Positions 47,633 to 57,386 of a stretch of 64,000 bases of DNA are shown here, piece after piece. The stretch lies in assembly GCA_020832235.1 (NCBI GenBank), contig JAFIEZ010000008.1:222420-286419 (forward strand). The letters run 5' to 3'. The stretch comes from Bacteroidota bacterium. GTDB lineage: Bacteria > Bacteroidota > Rhodothermia > Balneolales > HLUCCA01. Under the pieces are notes generated by a model. That model did not search any database, had not been told where the DNA came from, and saw only the letters and a list, made by a program, of their open reading frames with translations. The stretch's first letter is position 1, and each line of letters opens with the position of its first letter. The position numbers were made by a program, and so were the translations under genes.

Positions 47633-48814
47633 ATGATTATTTACATACTAGCTGCTTTTTTACTGGGGGGAATGATTGCAGCATTCAGTATACCGCGGGT
47701 TATTAAACTGTCTATCCGTAAAAAACTGATGGATATCCCAGATAACGGCCGCAAACAACATAAAGCCCCTACACCTACACTCGGTGGAGTGGGAATCTTC
47801 TTCGGATTTGTACTTTCCATATCGGTGGTGGGCGGATTCATGGCCCCCGATTACTTCCCGTTTCTCATCGCCGGCGTCATTCTGCTCTTCATCGTGGGCA
47901 TTAAAGACGACCTGATGGGCGTTTCAGCAAAAAAGAAGTTGGTAGCACAGATTATCGCTTCGGCGCTGGTGGTGTACGGCGGAGGCATCTACATACCCGA
48001 GATGGGCGGACTCTTCGGTATTTATTCCGTTCCGGCACATTTTTCCCAACCCTTTTCCGTCTTTGCCATGGTGATTATTCTGAACGCCTACAATCTTATT
48101 GATGGAATTGACGGACTGGCAGGAAGCGTAGGATTCATAGCCAGTGCCACCTTCGGAACCTTCTTATTTCTTAATGGCGCGGTGAACGAAGCCGTTCTGG
48201 CCTTTGCCCTGGCCGGTGCACTTGCCGGATTTCTGATATATAATTTTGAACCGGCCCGGATTTTCATGGGCGATACCGGATCCATGGTTGTCGGATTTCT
48301 ACTGGCCATGCTCTCCTTTAATGTCATGCAGACCAACCTTGCCGCTGAAGTAGCGTATATGCCAGCCAGCGCAGTAATGGTATTTGGGGTGCTGATTATT
48401 CCCATGTACGACACGTTGCGTGTGATCCTTATTCGAATTAAAAATCGTCAGTCGCCGCTCAATCCCGATTCCAACCACATGCACCATGTATTGCTGAAGA
48501 CCGGTTATTCGCACCGGGGTATTGTTTTGGTTATGGCAGCGGCCAATCTCCTTATTATTACTACCGCATTTTTGATTCGGGATGTAAATGTGCATCTGCT
48601 CTTTGGTGTTATGGCTCTTCAGGCCATGCTTATATTACCTATCGGACGTACGGTCATGCATATTATCCGCGGACGGGAAGAAGAGGCGTATATGCGACAA
48701 ATTCGTATGATGACCCAGCCACAATCCCGTGATGTCGACAGGTCTTCCTCACACGAACAAGAAGAAACTAATAATTCAGCAAAACAATCTACAGTGCATA
48801 ACCTTTTTGAATAA
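47633..48814 (+). CDS. WecA/TagO-type undecaprenyl-phosphate sugar-1-phosphate transferase, copy 1
   Basis: This integral membrane enzyme starts polysaccharide assembly by moving a HexNAc-1-phosphate to undecaprenyl phosphate. The ATG at 47633 gives 393 residues with about 11 helices. A GTG at 47558 would add 25. Family motifs are present: HKAPTPTLGGVGIFFGF, the DDLMGVSAKKK loop, NAYNLIDGIDGLAG with the catalytic Asp residues, GDTGSM, and the C-terminal HMHHVLL. A near-duplicate lies at 53702, so the organism may start two polymers or have redundant initiation. Confidence 0.93.
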   Translation: MIIYILAAFLLGGMIAAFSIPRVIKLSIRKKLMDIPDNGRKQHKAPTPTLGGVGIFFGFVLSISVVGGFMAPDYFPFLIAGVILLFIVGIKDDLMGVSAKKKLVAQIIASALVVYGGGIYIPEMGGLFGIYSVPAHFSQPFSVFAMVIILNAYNLIDGIDGLAGSVGFIASATFGTFLFLNGAVNEAVLAFALAGALAGFLIYNFEPARIFMGDTGSMVVGFLLAMLSFNVMQTNLAAEVAYMPASAVMVFGVLIIPMYDTLRVILIRIKNRQSPLNPDSNHMHHVLLKTGYSHRGIVLVMAAANLLIITTAFLIRDVNVHLLFGVMALQAMLILPIGRTVMHIIRGREEEAYMRQIRMMTQPQSRDVDRSSSHEQEETNNSAKQSTVHNLFE

Positions 48815-48852
48815 CAGGTTATGTGGTCACTAAGTAATTCTTACAACTATAC

Positions 48853-51585
48853 ATGAAACTCAGTCATTTTTCCCACATATTTCTGCTCGCATTTATGTTG
48901 TTTTTGCCAGCAATAGCCCAAGCGCAGTTTGGCTCAATTGACGTCAGAACGGTAAACGTCGATGTGCTGTCTGACGACCAAATACGTCAAATATGGACCC
49001 GAGCACAACAGGAGAATATGACCGTGAACGAGGTTGTCACGGTCGGACAGGCACAGGGACTTCCCGCCTCCGAAGCCGAAAAACTCCGTACTCGATTAAA
49101 TCAGGCAGCTGCCGGTCAACTCTCTGGTGCAGCTACGAATGGTGCTGCATCCCAGGCTCGCCAGCCGAGTCAGATGATGGACGCGGATGAAATCGAAATC
49201 ATACCAAGCGACGAAGATCTCCCGGAACCTGTTACACCGGAAGAGCCTCAAGACCCAGAATTCATACCCATATACGGGCACTCTATCTTTACCGATCAGT
49301 CACTGGATATTTTTACAACCACGGATGCGGCCCGGGCACCGGATAGCTATATTCTCGGTTCAGGCGACCAGATACGAGTTATTATTTTCGGTACCTCACA
49401 AGCCGATTTACTTCTGGAAATCAACGAGGACGGATATGTTCAGCCAAGTGGCATGCCACGCATTTTTGTGAAGGGACTTTCCATGAAGGAAGCCCGTCAG
49501 GTGCTGCGCGAGCGCCTCTCAGCCTTTTTTCAATTCCGAAGTGATGAGATAGCCATTACTATCAGAACCGCACGCAGTATCACAATTAATATTTTCGGCG
49601 AAACGGAGGTCAGGGGTGGATTTACCATATCTGCTCTGAATACCGCCTTTAACGCACTTTCTGCGGCAGGTGGTCCCACTGAGATAGGATCTGTACGGGA
49701 TATTCGTGTAATCCGCGGTGACCAACGCAGTACTATCGACGTGTATGAATTTCTTCGCAATCCATCTGCAGGTTCAATTATGGACCTCCAGCACAACGAT
49801 ATCATATTTGTACCCGTCGCTGAAAAAGTGGTACGCATATCGGGATCCGTACGCAGACCCATGCGCTACGAACTGAAATCCGGTGAGGGCGTTCTGGAAT
49901 TGATTCAGTTTGCCGGTGGAATCAATTTTGATACATCTCCGGATTTTGTCCAGGTACAACGCATTGTGAATGACGAGCCCAAATTAATGGATTTTCGTCT
50001 GACCGATATACTCTCGGGCTCAGAAAGGGTTGAACTGCGCGACGGAGATATTGTGCGTATCCGCCCCATCGGACGTGAACTGGAGAATTTTGTTGAGATT
50101 ACGGGTAGTGTATTCTACCCGGGTCAATATAATCTTGATCAAACCGGAAGCATACGTACGCTTATAGACCGTGCCGGTCTTCGTGAGCAGGCCAAAACAG
50201 ATATGATTTTCGTAGAGAGAATCCTGCCGGATAGCTCTATACGCATTGTACCCGTGGCCTATGATGAACTGCTACAGACCGGGACCGATCTGCAACTGGA
50301 ACGGCGTGATAATGTTATTGTATTTGATAAACAGCGATATCGGGATGTTGCTGACATTCAGGTTACCGGAAATGTCCGCAATCCGTTCAGTCGGGAACTG
50401 CAGTTTGATGAGCGCCTCAGAATACGAGAAGCGCTAGAACTGGCCGGTGGACTGCAGCCTACCGCCGCTGCCAGAGGCTATATTTTCCGTACTGATGTAT
50501 TCAATCCCGAATTTGTAACCCACATACCGGTAAATCTCATCAGCGAGGGAGACGTGCAGCTGCAACCCGGAGACCGCCTCGTGGTTTACGATCAGTCTAT
50601 GTACAGCGAAGCTGGTGAACTATCCATCTCAGGGGCCGTACAGAATCCTTTCGACACAGCTTTTGATCCTGAGCTGACTCCTACCGACCTGCTCATTATG
50701 GCGAATGGATTTCAGCGGGGCGCAGCGTTGAATCGCATCGATGTATTTCGGATGGATGTGTCTATCAGCAGAGGAGTTAATTACAGCGTTATTACTCTTC
50801 AGGCCGACAGCCTGTACAATATAACCGCAGCTCCGGAAGGATTCCGACTACAACCGTTTGACCGTGTGGTGGTTCGAAGAATACCCGAATTCAATGTTGG
50901 ACTGGCAGTAACGTTAGAAGGGGAAGCACGCTATCCCGGCACCTATCCTCTGGCAAATCGACGTACACATTTATCGGATGTTATTAATCAGGCGGGCGGA
51001 CTCACCTCCGTGGCAGATCCCTCCAATGCCATTATCATGCGTTCACAGGGGAATACGGTAGGTCCTATCGCCGTGAACTTATCCAGAGCTATGGCAAGCC
51101 GCAGGGATGGACAACTTGATCCGGTATTATTCCCGGACGACATCATTATGATTCCCCGATTCAACAATATCGTTTCCATACGCGTTGAAGCTACCCGCGT
51201 TGGGGAGTTGCAGCAACAAGGCGTGGTTGACGATGAAACGTTAACTGGTGAGTTAAGCACTATAAATGTAGTGTATCAGGGGAGCCGTTCGGCTAAATGG
51301 TATATTGAAAACTTTGGCGGAGGGTTTGCAGAAGATGCAGATCGCTGGAGCGTCACCGTGACCTTGCCAAATGGTCAGGTTCGTGGCACCAAACGTACCC
51401 TGTTGTTTTTCCGGAATTATCCAGCAGTTGAGCCCGGCAGCACCATATCCCTTCGACTGAATCCCGAAGTATTACAGGCAGATATGGAAGAAGGTATTGA
51501 CTGGGATCGCGTTTATCAGCGTAGTATACAAACCACTACGTCATTGTTGACGATACTCATTCTTCTCGACCAGTTATCCAATTAA
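48853..51585 (+). CDS. Polysaccharide export protein with many SLBB domains (Wza-like)
   Basis: The 910-residue protein has a signal peptide (LLAFMLFLPAIAQAQ), a linker, the poly_export domain (YILGSGDQIRVIIFGTS ... EINEDGYVQPSGM, about 170-265) and then a series of SLBB-like domains, recognisable by repeated V-ISGSV-PGxY or VTGNVRNP starts. A C-terminal hydrophobic segment (SLLTILILLDQL) probably crosses the outer membrane. The multi-SLBB form is typical of Bacteroidota-group exporters. It lies 38 bp after wecA copy 1. Confidence 0.92.
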   Translation: MKLSHFSHIFLLAFMLFLPAIAQAQFGSIDVRTVNVDVLSDDQIRQIWTRAQQENMTVNEVVTVGQAQGLPASEAEKLRTRLNQAAAGQLSGAATNGAASQARQPSQMMDADEIEIIPSDEDLPEPVTPEEPQDPEFIPIYGHSIFTDQSLDIFTTTDAARAPDSYILGSGDQIRVIIFGTSQADLLLEINEDGYVQPSGMPRIFVKGLSMKEARQVLRERLSAFFQFRSDEIAITIRTARSITINIFGETEVRGGFTISALNTAFNALSAAGGPTEIGSVRDIRVIRGDQRSTIDVYEFLRNPSAGSIMDLQHNDIIFVPVAEKVVRISGSVRRPMRYELKSGEGVLELIQFAGGINFDTSPDFVQVQRIVNDEPKLMDFRLTDILSGSERVELRDGDIVRIRPIGRELENFVEITGSVFYPGQYNLDQTGSIRTLIDRAGLREQAKTDMIFVERILPDSSIRIVPVAYDELLQTGTDLQLERRDNVIVFDKQRYRDVADIQVTGNVRNPFSRELQFDERLRIREALELAGGLQPTAAARGYIFRTDVFNPEFVTHIPVNLISEGDVQLQPGDRLVVYDQSMYSEAGELSISGAVQNPFDTAFDPELTPTDLLIMANGFQRGAALNRIDVFRMDVSISRGVNYSVITLQADSLYNITAAPEGFRLQPFDRVVVRRIPEFNVGLAVTLEGEARYPGTYPLANRRTHLSDVINQAGGLTSVADPSNAIIMRSQGNTVGPIAVNLSRAMASRRDGQLDPVLFPDDIIMIPRFNNIVSIRVEATRVGELQQQGVVDDETLTGELSTINVVYQGSRSAKWYIENFGGGFAEDADRWSVTVTLPNGQVRGTKRTLLFFRNYPAVEPGSTISLRLNPEVLQADMEEGIDWDRVYQRSIQTTTSLLTILILLDQLSN

Positions 51586-51613
51586 TCCATCACATTTTAA
51601 ACGAAACGCAATC

Positions 51614-52753
51614 GTGAGCGAAAATCGTCCCACCCACATCGACGACGATGAAATTGATCTGAAAGAGCTCATCCCAAAGATCATTGGTTTCATCAAGCAC
51701 CTCTGGCAGGAACAACGTTACATCTGGTTCGCCTTGCTTGTTACTGTACCCATCGGGTTGCTTGTAGCCTTTGGTAGCACCCCCGAGTACACCGCGAGCA
51801 CCAAAATTTTACCCTATCGCAGTGGCGGATCGGGTGGTGGATTGAGCGGACTGGCCGGACTGGCCGGCGTACGACTCCCTGCCGGACAAACGGAACAACT
51901 CATTACTGTGGATATGTATCCTGAACTAGCGGCTACCCTTGATTTTCGTTTGATACTGGCTGAAACTCCCATTCGCTTTTCTAAATTAAATGAGCCGGTA
52001 ACACCAGCGATGTACTTTCAGGAGATTGCCGAACCGGATGCTTTAAGTCGGGTGAAGTCCTATACCATAGGCCTCCCAGGAACGATTTTATCCGCTTTAC
52101 GATCGTCCTTCATAGATGCAAATCCGCCTTCAATACAACGAATCGATTCAGAAGACGATCCGCTAAAAAGCTTCGACGAAGCATATCTGCGTATGCTTCG
52201 AACTTTAGGAGAACGCTTAAGTGTACGCGCCAATCAAACTCAACGGGTCACTACCTCCTTGACCATCGAAGCTACTATGCCCGATCCGGTAGCAGCTGCT
52301 GATATGGTACGCATTGCATCAGAGCGCCTCATGCAGACCGTCATTGACTATGAAATCCGGAAGGTAAGCGTAGAAATCCGTTTCCTGGAAGAACAGTATC
52401 AGCGCAGCAAAATTCGCTACGAAGCTGCTCAAGAAGCACTGGCACTTTTTACCGATCGTAACCGAGGCACCCTCAGCGCCACCGCCCAAATCGAAGCTCA
52501 ACGTCTCCAAAGCGAATTCAATCTGGCGCTGGAAATTTATCGCAACTTTACTACTGAACTAGAACAAGCCCGCATCAAACAAAACCGTGATACTCCAATA
52601 TTCACTGTTTTAGAATCTGTTACGGTTCCGAATAATCGTAGCACACCAAGACGTGGGTTAACTCTAATCTTATCTATGATTTTGGGCGTATTTTTTGGGG
52701 TGGTCGTTATATTTGCTAAACTTAACATTGGAAAAGCTTATCAAAAAGTATAG
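51614..52753 (+). CDS. Wzz-type chain-length determinant
   Basis: This 379-residue protein (GTG start) is an inner-membrane polysaccharide co-polymerase. It has a transmembrane helix near 40-60 (YIWFALLVTVPIGLLVAFGS), a periplasmic Wzz domain with a Gly-rich LSGLAGLAG segment, a coiled coil (about 250-320) and a second helix near 350-372 preceded by PNNRSTPRRGL. There is no kinase domain. It sets polymer length together with the exporter located 28 bp upstream. Confidence 0.9.
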   Translation: MSENRPTHIDDDEIDLKELIPKIIGFIKHLWQEQRYIWFALLVTVPIGLLVAFGSTPEYTASTKILPYRSGGSGGGLSGLAGLAGVRLPAGQTEQLITVDMYPELAATLDFRLILAETPIRFSKLNEPVTPAMYFQEIAEPDALSRVKSYTIGLPGTILSALRSSFIDANPPSIQRIDSEDDPLKSFDEAYLRMLRTLGERLSVRANQTQRVTTSLTIEATMPDPVAAADMVRIASERLMQTVIDYEIRKVSVEIRFLEEQYQRSKIRYEAAQEALALFTDRNRGTLSATAQIEAQRLQSEFNLALEIYRNFTTELEQARIKQNRDTPIFTVLESVTVPNNRSTPRRGLTLILSMILGVFFGVVVIFAKLNIGKAYQKV

Positions 52754-52906
52754 AGATTTGAAATATAATTAACTAAAAATACTCGCAAACGGACTAGTGA
52801 AGGTAATCAGTTATCATAGTTTACGCTTAGCACAATTTATGGTGGCCTAAATCCAAGATTTCAATCATATATTTTAGAGACTCACCCTACTTGTTGCATT
52901 AAAAAA

Positions 52907-53479
52907 ATGAGACCTCCAACCAACACCCGGGCAGGCACGACCAAGCAGGAATGCCGCACCACGGACACGCAGCGTTCAACCGATACGATCTGGCGCGCCT
53001 TCTATACCCGTCCGCGGCACGAACGCAAAGCCGCCGCCCGGCTCGAAGAAGCCGGCATCGAGGTGTATTGTCCTACCGTGACCACCAAAGTACGCTGGAG
53101 CGACCGCTGGAAAAAAGTCACCAAAGTCCTGTTCACCAGCTATGTCTTTGCGAGGGTCGACGAAAAGCAGCGCATCACGGTGCTCGAAGACGAAGGCATC
53201 TCGCGCTGTGTGCTGTATCTGGGCAAACCCGCCACCATACGCGACGAAGAAATTGAAGCCATCCGTTTTCTGCTGGATGCCGGCACGGATGTAACGGTTC
53301 ACTGACTCGAACCCGGCACCAAAGTCCGCATCACCGACGGACCGCTCGGAGGACGCATCGGCAAGCTCATAACCTACACCAACGCCAACCAGGCCATCTT
53401 ACGCCTCGAAGCCCTGGGCACGGAGATCCAGGCCACGCTTAACCCCGAGCAGATTACAGCGCTCGGTAAGGAAGCCTGA
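52907..53479 (+). pseudogene. UpxY-family antiterminator copy 2, interrupted by an in-frame TGA
   Basis: The frame opens at 52907 and is highly similar to UpxY copy 1. At 53303-53305 a TGA replaces the Arg codon that lies between the NGN and KOW domains. The reading continues in the same frame through the whole KOW domain to TGA 53477-53479. As read, only the NGN domain (132 residues) would be made. The rest of the gene is well preserved, so the change looks recent or could be a sequencing error. Confidence 0.85.
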
Positions 53480-53564
53480 ATTAGGTACAGAAACATTACA
53501 GTAGCTTAACAAGCTTAAAACGTAAAAAGTCTGTATTTTATAGGACTTAAGAAAAGCATCGACA

Positions 53565-53693
53565 ATGTCAGCTAACAACGACATAGAGAAACATAATCCT
53601 GCTGTGCGAGTTTACAAGCTTGTACAGTGGTTTGGGAATACCCGGTCCACAAAGAACGAAGTGGAACCACGACTAGCAAATACAACAAGGTGA
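53565..53693 (+). CDS. Possible 42-residue small protein ahead of wecA copy 2
   Basis: This is the counterpart of the ORF at 47496: same length, same position relative to the WecA start (eight bases), and the same WFG and VEPRL elements, but only about 40% identity, whereas the WecA proteins that follow are nearly identical. It may be a fast-evolving peptide or a structured leader. Confidence 0.4.
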   Translation: MSANNDIEKHNPAVRVYKLVQWFGNTRSTKNEVEPRLANTTR

Positions 53694-53701
53694 GAGACGT
53701 C

Positions 53702-54880
53702 ATGATAATCTATATACTAGCTGCATTTACATTGGGGGGAGTGATCGCGGCATTCAGTATACCGCGCGTGATTCATCTGTCGGTTCGAAAAAAACTGATG
53801 GACTTGCCGGATAACGGCCGAAAGCAACACAAAGCTCCGACACCAACACTTGGGGGAGTGGGGATTTTCTTCGGATTTGTGCTTTCCATATCCATAGTGG
53901 GCGGATTTATGGCGCCCGACTACTTCCCGTTTCTGATTGCAGGCATAACCCTGCTCTTTATTGTAGGGATTAAAGACGACCTGATGGGCGTTTCGGCGAA
54001 GAAAAAGCTGGTTGCCCAGATCCTGGCTTCGGTCATGGTGGTTTACGGAGGAGGAATCTACATTCCTGAACTGGGCGGACTCTTCGGAATCAACAGTATT
54101 CCCGCGTACTTGTCCCAGCCCTTCTCGGTCTTCGCCATGGTCATCATATTAAACGCCTATAACCTGATTGACGGTGTAGACGGACTGGCTGGATCGGTCG
54201 GATTCATTGCCAGCGCTACCCTGGGAACCTTCTTATTTCTAAACGGAGCGGTAAATGAAGCTATTCTGGCCTTCGCCCTTGCCGGGGCCTTAGGCGGATT
54301 TCTCGTTTACAACTTCGAGCCAGCACGGATATTCATGGGCGACACGGGATCTATGGTCGTTGGGTTCCTGCTCGCCATGCTGGCCTTTAACGTGATGCAG
54401 ACCAACCTTACGGCTGAAATCGTGTATCTGCCTGCCAGCGCGGTTATGGTCTTCGGGGTACTCATTATTCCCATGTACGATACCTTGCGGGTAATCTTGA
54501 TTCGACTCAAAAATCGACAATCCCCGTTGAATCCCGACGCCAATCACATGCACCACGTGCTGATGAAGTCCGGCTACTCGCACCGCGGCATTGTATTGGT
54601 CCAGGCTACTGCAAGTCTGATTATTATCACTACCGCCTTCATACTACGTGAAGTGAATGTACATATACTCTTTGGCGTGATGGCAGCACAGGCTATACTG
54701 ATACTACCTGTTGCCCGAACCATGATGCATATCATACGCGGAAGAGAAGAAGAAGCGTATATGCGACAAATTCGTTTGATGACACAGGCCCGTGATAATG
54801 CCAGTGACTCCATTCACAATCAACAAAATGGGGAACCCTCCTCAAAAAAGCACCCGGTGACCTACAACCTCTTTGAGTAG
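53702..54880 (+). CDS. WecA/TagO-type undecaprenyl-phosphate sugar-1-phosphate transferase, copy 2
   Basis: This 392-residue integral membrane protein is collinear with copy 1 over its whole length; most positions are identical and all motifs are kept (NAYNLIDGVDGLAG, GDTGSM, HMHHVLM). It starts at ATG 53702, with an alternative GTG at 53627. Together with the interrupted UpxY and the small ORF it forms a second module. A strong terminator 40 bp after the stop separates it from the wzc-like gene. Confidence 0.93.
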   Translation: MIIYILAAFTLGGVIAAFSIPRVIHLSVRKKLMDLPDNGRKQHKAPTPTLGGVGIFFGFVLSISIVGGFMAPDYFPFLIAGITLLFIVGIKDDLMGVSAKKKLVAQILASVMVVYGGGIYIPELGGLFGINSIPAYLSQPFSVFAMVIILNAYNLIDGVDGLAGSVGFIASATLGTFLFLNGAVNEAILAFALAGALGGFLVYNFEPARIFMGDTGSMVVGFLLAMLAFNVMQTNLTAEIVYLPASAVMVFGVLIIPMYDTLRVILIRLKNRQSPLNPDANHMHHVLMKSGYSHRGIVLVQATASLIIITTAFILREVNVHILFGVMAAQAILILPVARTMMHIIRGREEEAYMRQIRLMTQARDNASDSIHNQQNGEPSSKKHPVTYNLFE

Positions 54881-54919
54881 GTCGATAATCAACTTATCTG
54901 AACACGTTTGCATTTAATT

Positions 54920-54952
54920 AGAAGGTCTGTTAACAGACCTTCTGTATTTTTT
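54920..54952 (+). terminator. Strong intrinsic terminator inside the polysaccharide locus
   Basis: A perfect 24-bp palindrome at 54920-54943 (arms AGAAGGTCT / AGACCTTCT around GTTAAC) is followed by GTATTTTTT. It lies between wecA copy 2 and the wzc-like gene on the same strand, the kind of site a UpxY antiterminator would have to overcome. Confidence 0.85.
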
Positions 54953-55034
54953 CCTACCTTTTACAGGTATTACCATCTCTGAACAGTAAGATTACACTAT
55001 GACCGATATAAACTGACAATCGTCCAACGGCAAT

Positions 55035-57383
55035 ATGGGCCGATACCGAGGCGAAGAAATTGCCAACCAGTACAGTGGACCCGGAGGTATACAGAACGAC
55101 CAAAACGATGATGAAATTGATCTTCGTCAGGTAATTGGACTTTTCTGGCACAATAAATGGGTTATCATACTGATAACTCTCGTATTTGGAACTGGAGCCG
55201 GATTTTACGCTTTCACTGCTATGCCTATTTACGAAAGTAACGGTAGTCTGCAAATCTCCGAAGCCGGAATGCGATACTCCATGGCAGGTTCTGATCTCAG
55301 TAATCTATTGGTATCCAATTTTGGTATTGGTATGGGTTCTAGTATTGAGAATGAAATTCATGTACTCCAGTCCCGAACGTTTACACGTGAATTAGCCCAG
55401 CGTATCTATGATGAGCGATTTCAGCAAGATGGTAGATTGTATCCGGTTTTATGGGAAGATTACCCGAATGACTCAACATTAGTTGATGTAGAACGCGTAT
55501 TTCGCAGACTACAAGGTCAAATACAGTTTCAAAGAGCAGACAGGAGTTCCAATCTTCTACGTTTAACCTACAGAAGTCCATCGCCATTTGAAGCGGCACG
55601 GGTTGTAGATTTGGCCATTGAAACGTACAGTGATGTATCTACTCGAATTAACCGGTCACAGGCACGAAGTGCTATTGAATTTTTAGATGCGGAACTTGAA
55701 AAGGTGACAAATAACCTGAGAGATTCGGAAGAGAGTTTACGCGAATTCATGAATGAAAATCGCTTAGTGCAACTTGATACGCAAGCGAGTGAGTTAATTA
55801 GAACGTTGTCTTCATTGGAAGCGGAATATCAATCCAATCAAATCAAATTGGTTGCAGTTGAATCGACTTTGGATGCGAGTAGAGAAGAACTATTACGTAT
55901 TACTCCGAATCTCCCCAGTCAATTAACGGCCTCCGTAGCCCCTCGTTTAAACAGGTTGCAAACCTTTTTAGCCGAACGGGAAACGGAACGTACAGTGCTG
56001 TTTTCTCGTAATCCAGGGCTTCGTTCTACCCCAAATGACCCAGCCATATCTACCCTCAATCAACAGATTGAAAGCATCAGAGAAGAAATCGCAGTATTAG
56101 CGAATGAGTTGATTAATGATGATAATTCGTTGGCATTTTTGAGTGCCGGAGATGGCAATATCTCGTCGCGATTCAATGAGTTGAGGAATCGAGTGGTGGC
56201 ATTGGAAATCGAGCAACAACAATATCTGGCATTATCGAACTTACTTGAAAGAAGAGTAGCCGAGTATAATGCATCATTTAATGATTTGCCGGACAATATG
56301 ATTGAAATGGCACGATTCAGAAGAAATCTTCAGATGAGTGAGCAGTTATACCTTTTAATTTCACAGCAGTCCGCTGAAACGGCTCTATGGGAGCAGACTC
56401 AGTCAGGTTTGGCCAGAATAGTCGATATGTCATTTTTACCCACAAGGCCGGTTGAGCCAAGGAAGCCATTAATTTTGTTGATTGGATTAATGTTAGGTGG
56501 CGTGGTTGCTGTAGGGTTTGTTGGCATACGTGAATTTCTCAAAGTAGAAATATCCAGCATTGATAAGCTGATGAAAAAAGGATATCCATTACTTACTATT
56601 ATCCCTGACATGACCAAGCACATTAAAGAAAACTTTGATGGGGCGGAATATGTAACCATACGTGGGAATATTTTGTCAACAGGTCTAGTCATGGTGTTGG
56701 ACTCTATATCGCCACTTGCTGAATCCTTTCGACGCTTACAGTCAAATGTAAGTTACTCTCAACCTGATAATCCACTTAAAACGATTATTGTTACCTCAGC
56801 GAACAAGAGTGAGGGAAAATCTACGGTTTCAACAAACCTTTGTGTGGCATTAGCAGAGGCAGGAAAGAAAGTATTATTAGTAGACTGTGATTTTAGACGA
56901 CCTCGTGTACATAGTTACTTTGGCAAAGAACAAGAGCCAGGCTCAATGGATGTTTTGTTCGGTGGACAAAACACCGATGATGTAATTCAAAAGACATTGA
57001 TACCTAATGTTGATGTGCTCACATCTGGGAAGCGCCCTCCTAATCCGGCGGAGATTACACGAAGTGGTAAGCTTCGTGAAATGATACGTGATCTTAAACA
57101 TAAATATGATCATGTCATCATCGATTCACCACCATTTGGTATAATATCCGATGCCGCACCTTTAATTGGAGAAGCGGATGGAGTGATACTCGTAGCTAGA
57201 TTTAATCAAACGAAATCACCTGAATTGGATTTGACAATTGATAACCTAAATAAGGTCAAAGCGAATGTAATCGGGACGGTTATGACGGCATTTGATCCTA
57301 AGAAATCTACCGGCTACTATTACAGTAGTTACTATTATAAATACGCATACGAAAGCTATGACAAATACCATGAGGAAGCTTAA
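55035..57383 (+). CDS. Wzc-type tyrosine autokinase and chain-length regulator
   Basis: The 782 residues combine an N-terminal Wzz domain with transmembrane helices near 50 and 490, a long periplasmic coiled coil (about 200-450) and a cytoplasmic BY-kinase: Walker A SEGKST near 597, Walker A' LLVDCDFRRP, and Walker B VIIDSPPFG. The C-terminus is a tyrosine cluster (YYYSSYYYKYAYESY), the usual autophosphorylation tail. It drives polymerisation and export of the polysaccharide. The gene is AT-richer than those upstream. Confidence 0.95.
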   Translation: MGRYRGEEIANQYSGPGGIQNDQNDDEIDLRQVIGLFWHNKWVIILITLVFGTGAGFYAFTAMPIYESNGSLQISEAGMRYSMAGSDLSNLLVSNFGIGMGSSIENEIHVLQSRTFTRELAQRIYDERFQQDGRLYPVLWEDYPNDSTLVDVERVFRRLQGQIQFQRADRSSNLLRLTYRSPSPFEAARVVDLAIETYSDVSTRINRSQARSAIEFLDAELEKVTNNLRDSEESLREFMNENRLVQLDTQASELIRTLSSLEAEYQSNQIKLVAVESTLDASREELLRITPNLPSQLTASVAPRLNRLQTFLAERETERTVLFSRNPGLRSTPNDPAISTLNQQIESIREEIAVLANELINDDNSLAFLSAGDGNISSRFNELRNRVVALEIEQQQYLALSNLLERRVAEYNASFNDLPDNMIEMARFRRNLQMSEQLYLLISQQSAETALWEQTQSGLARIVDMSFLPTRPVEPRKPLILLIGLMLGGVVAVGFVGIREFLKVEISSIDKLMKKGYPLLTIIPDMTKHIKENFDGAEYVTIRGNILSTGLVMVLDSISPLAESFRRLQSNVSYSQPDNPLKTIIVTSANKSEGKSTVSTNLCVALAEAGKKVLLVDCDFRRPRVHSYFGKEQEPGSMDVLFGGQNTDDVIQKTLIPNVDVLTSGKRPPNPAEITRSGKLREMIRDLKHKYDHVIIDSPPFGIISDAAPLIGEADGVILVARFNQTKSPELDLTIDNLNKVKANVIGTVMTAFDPKKSTGYYYSSYYYKYAYESYDKYHEEA

Positions 57384-57386
57384 GCA

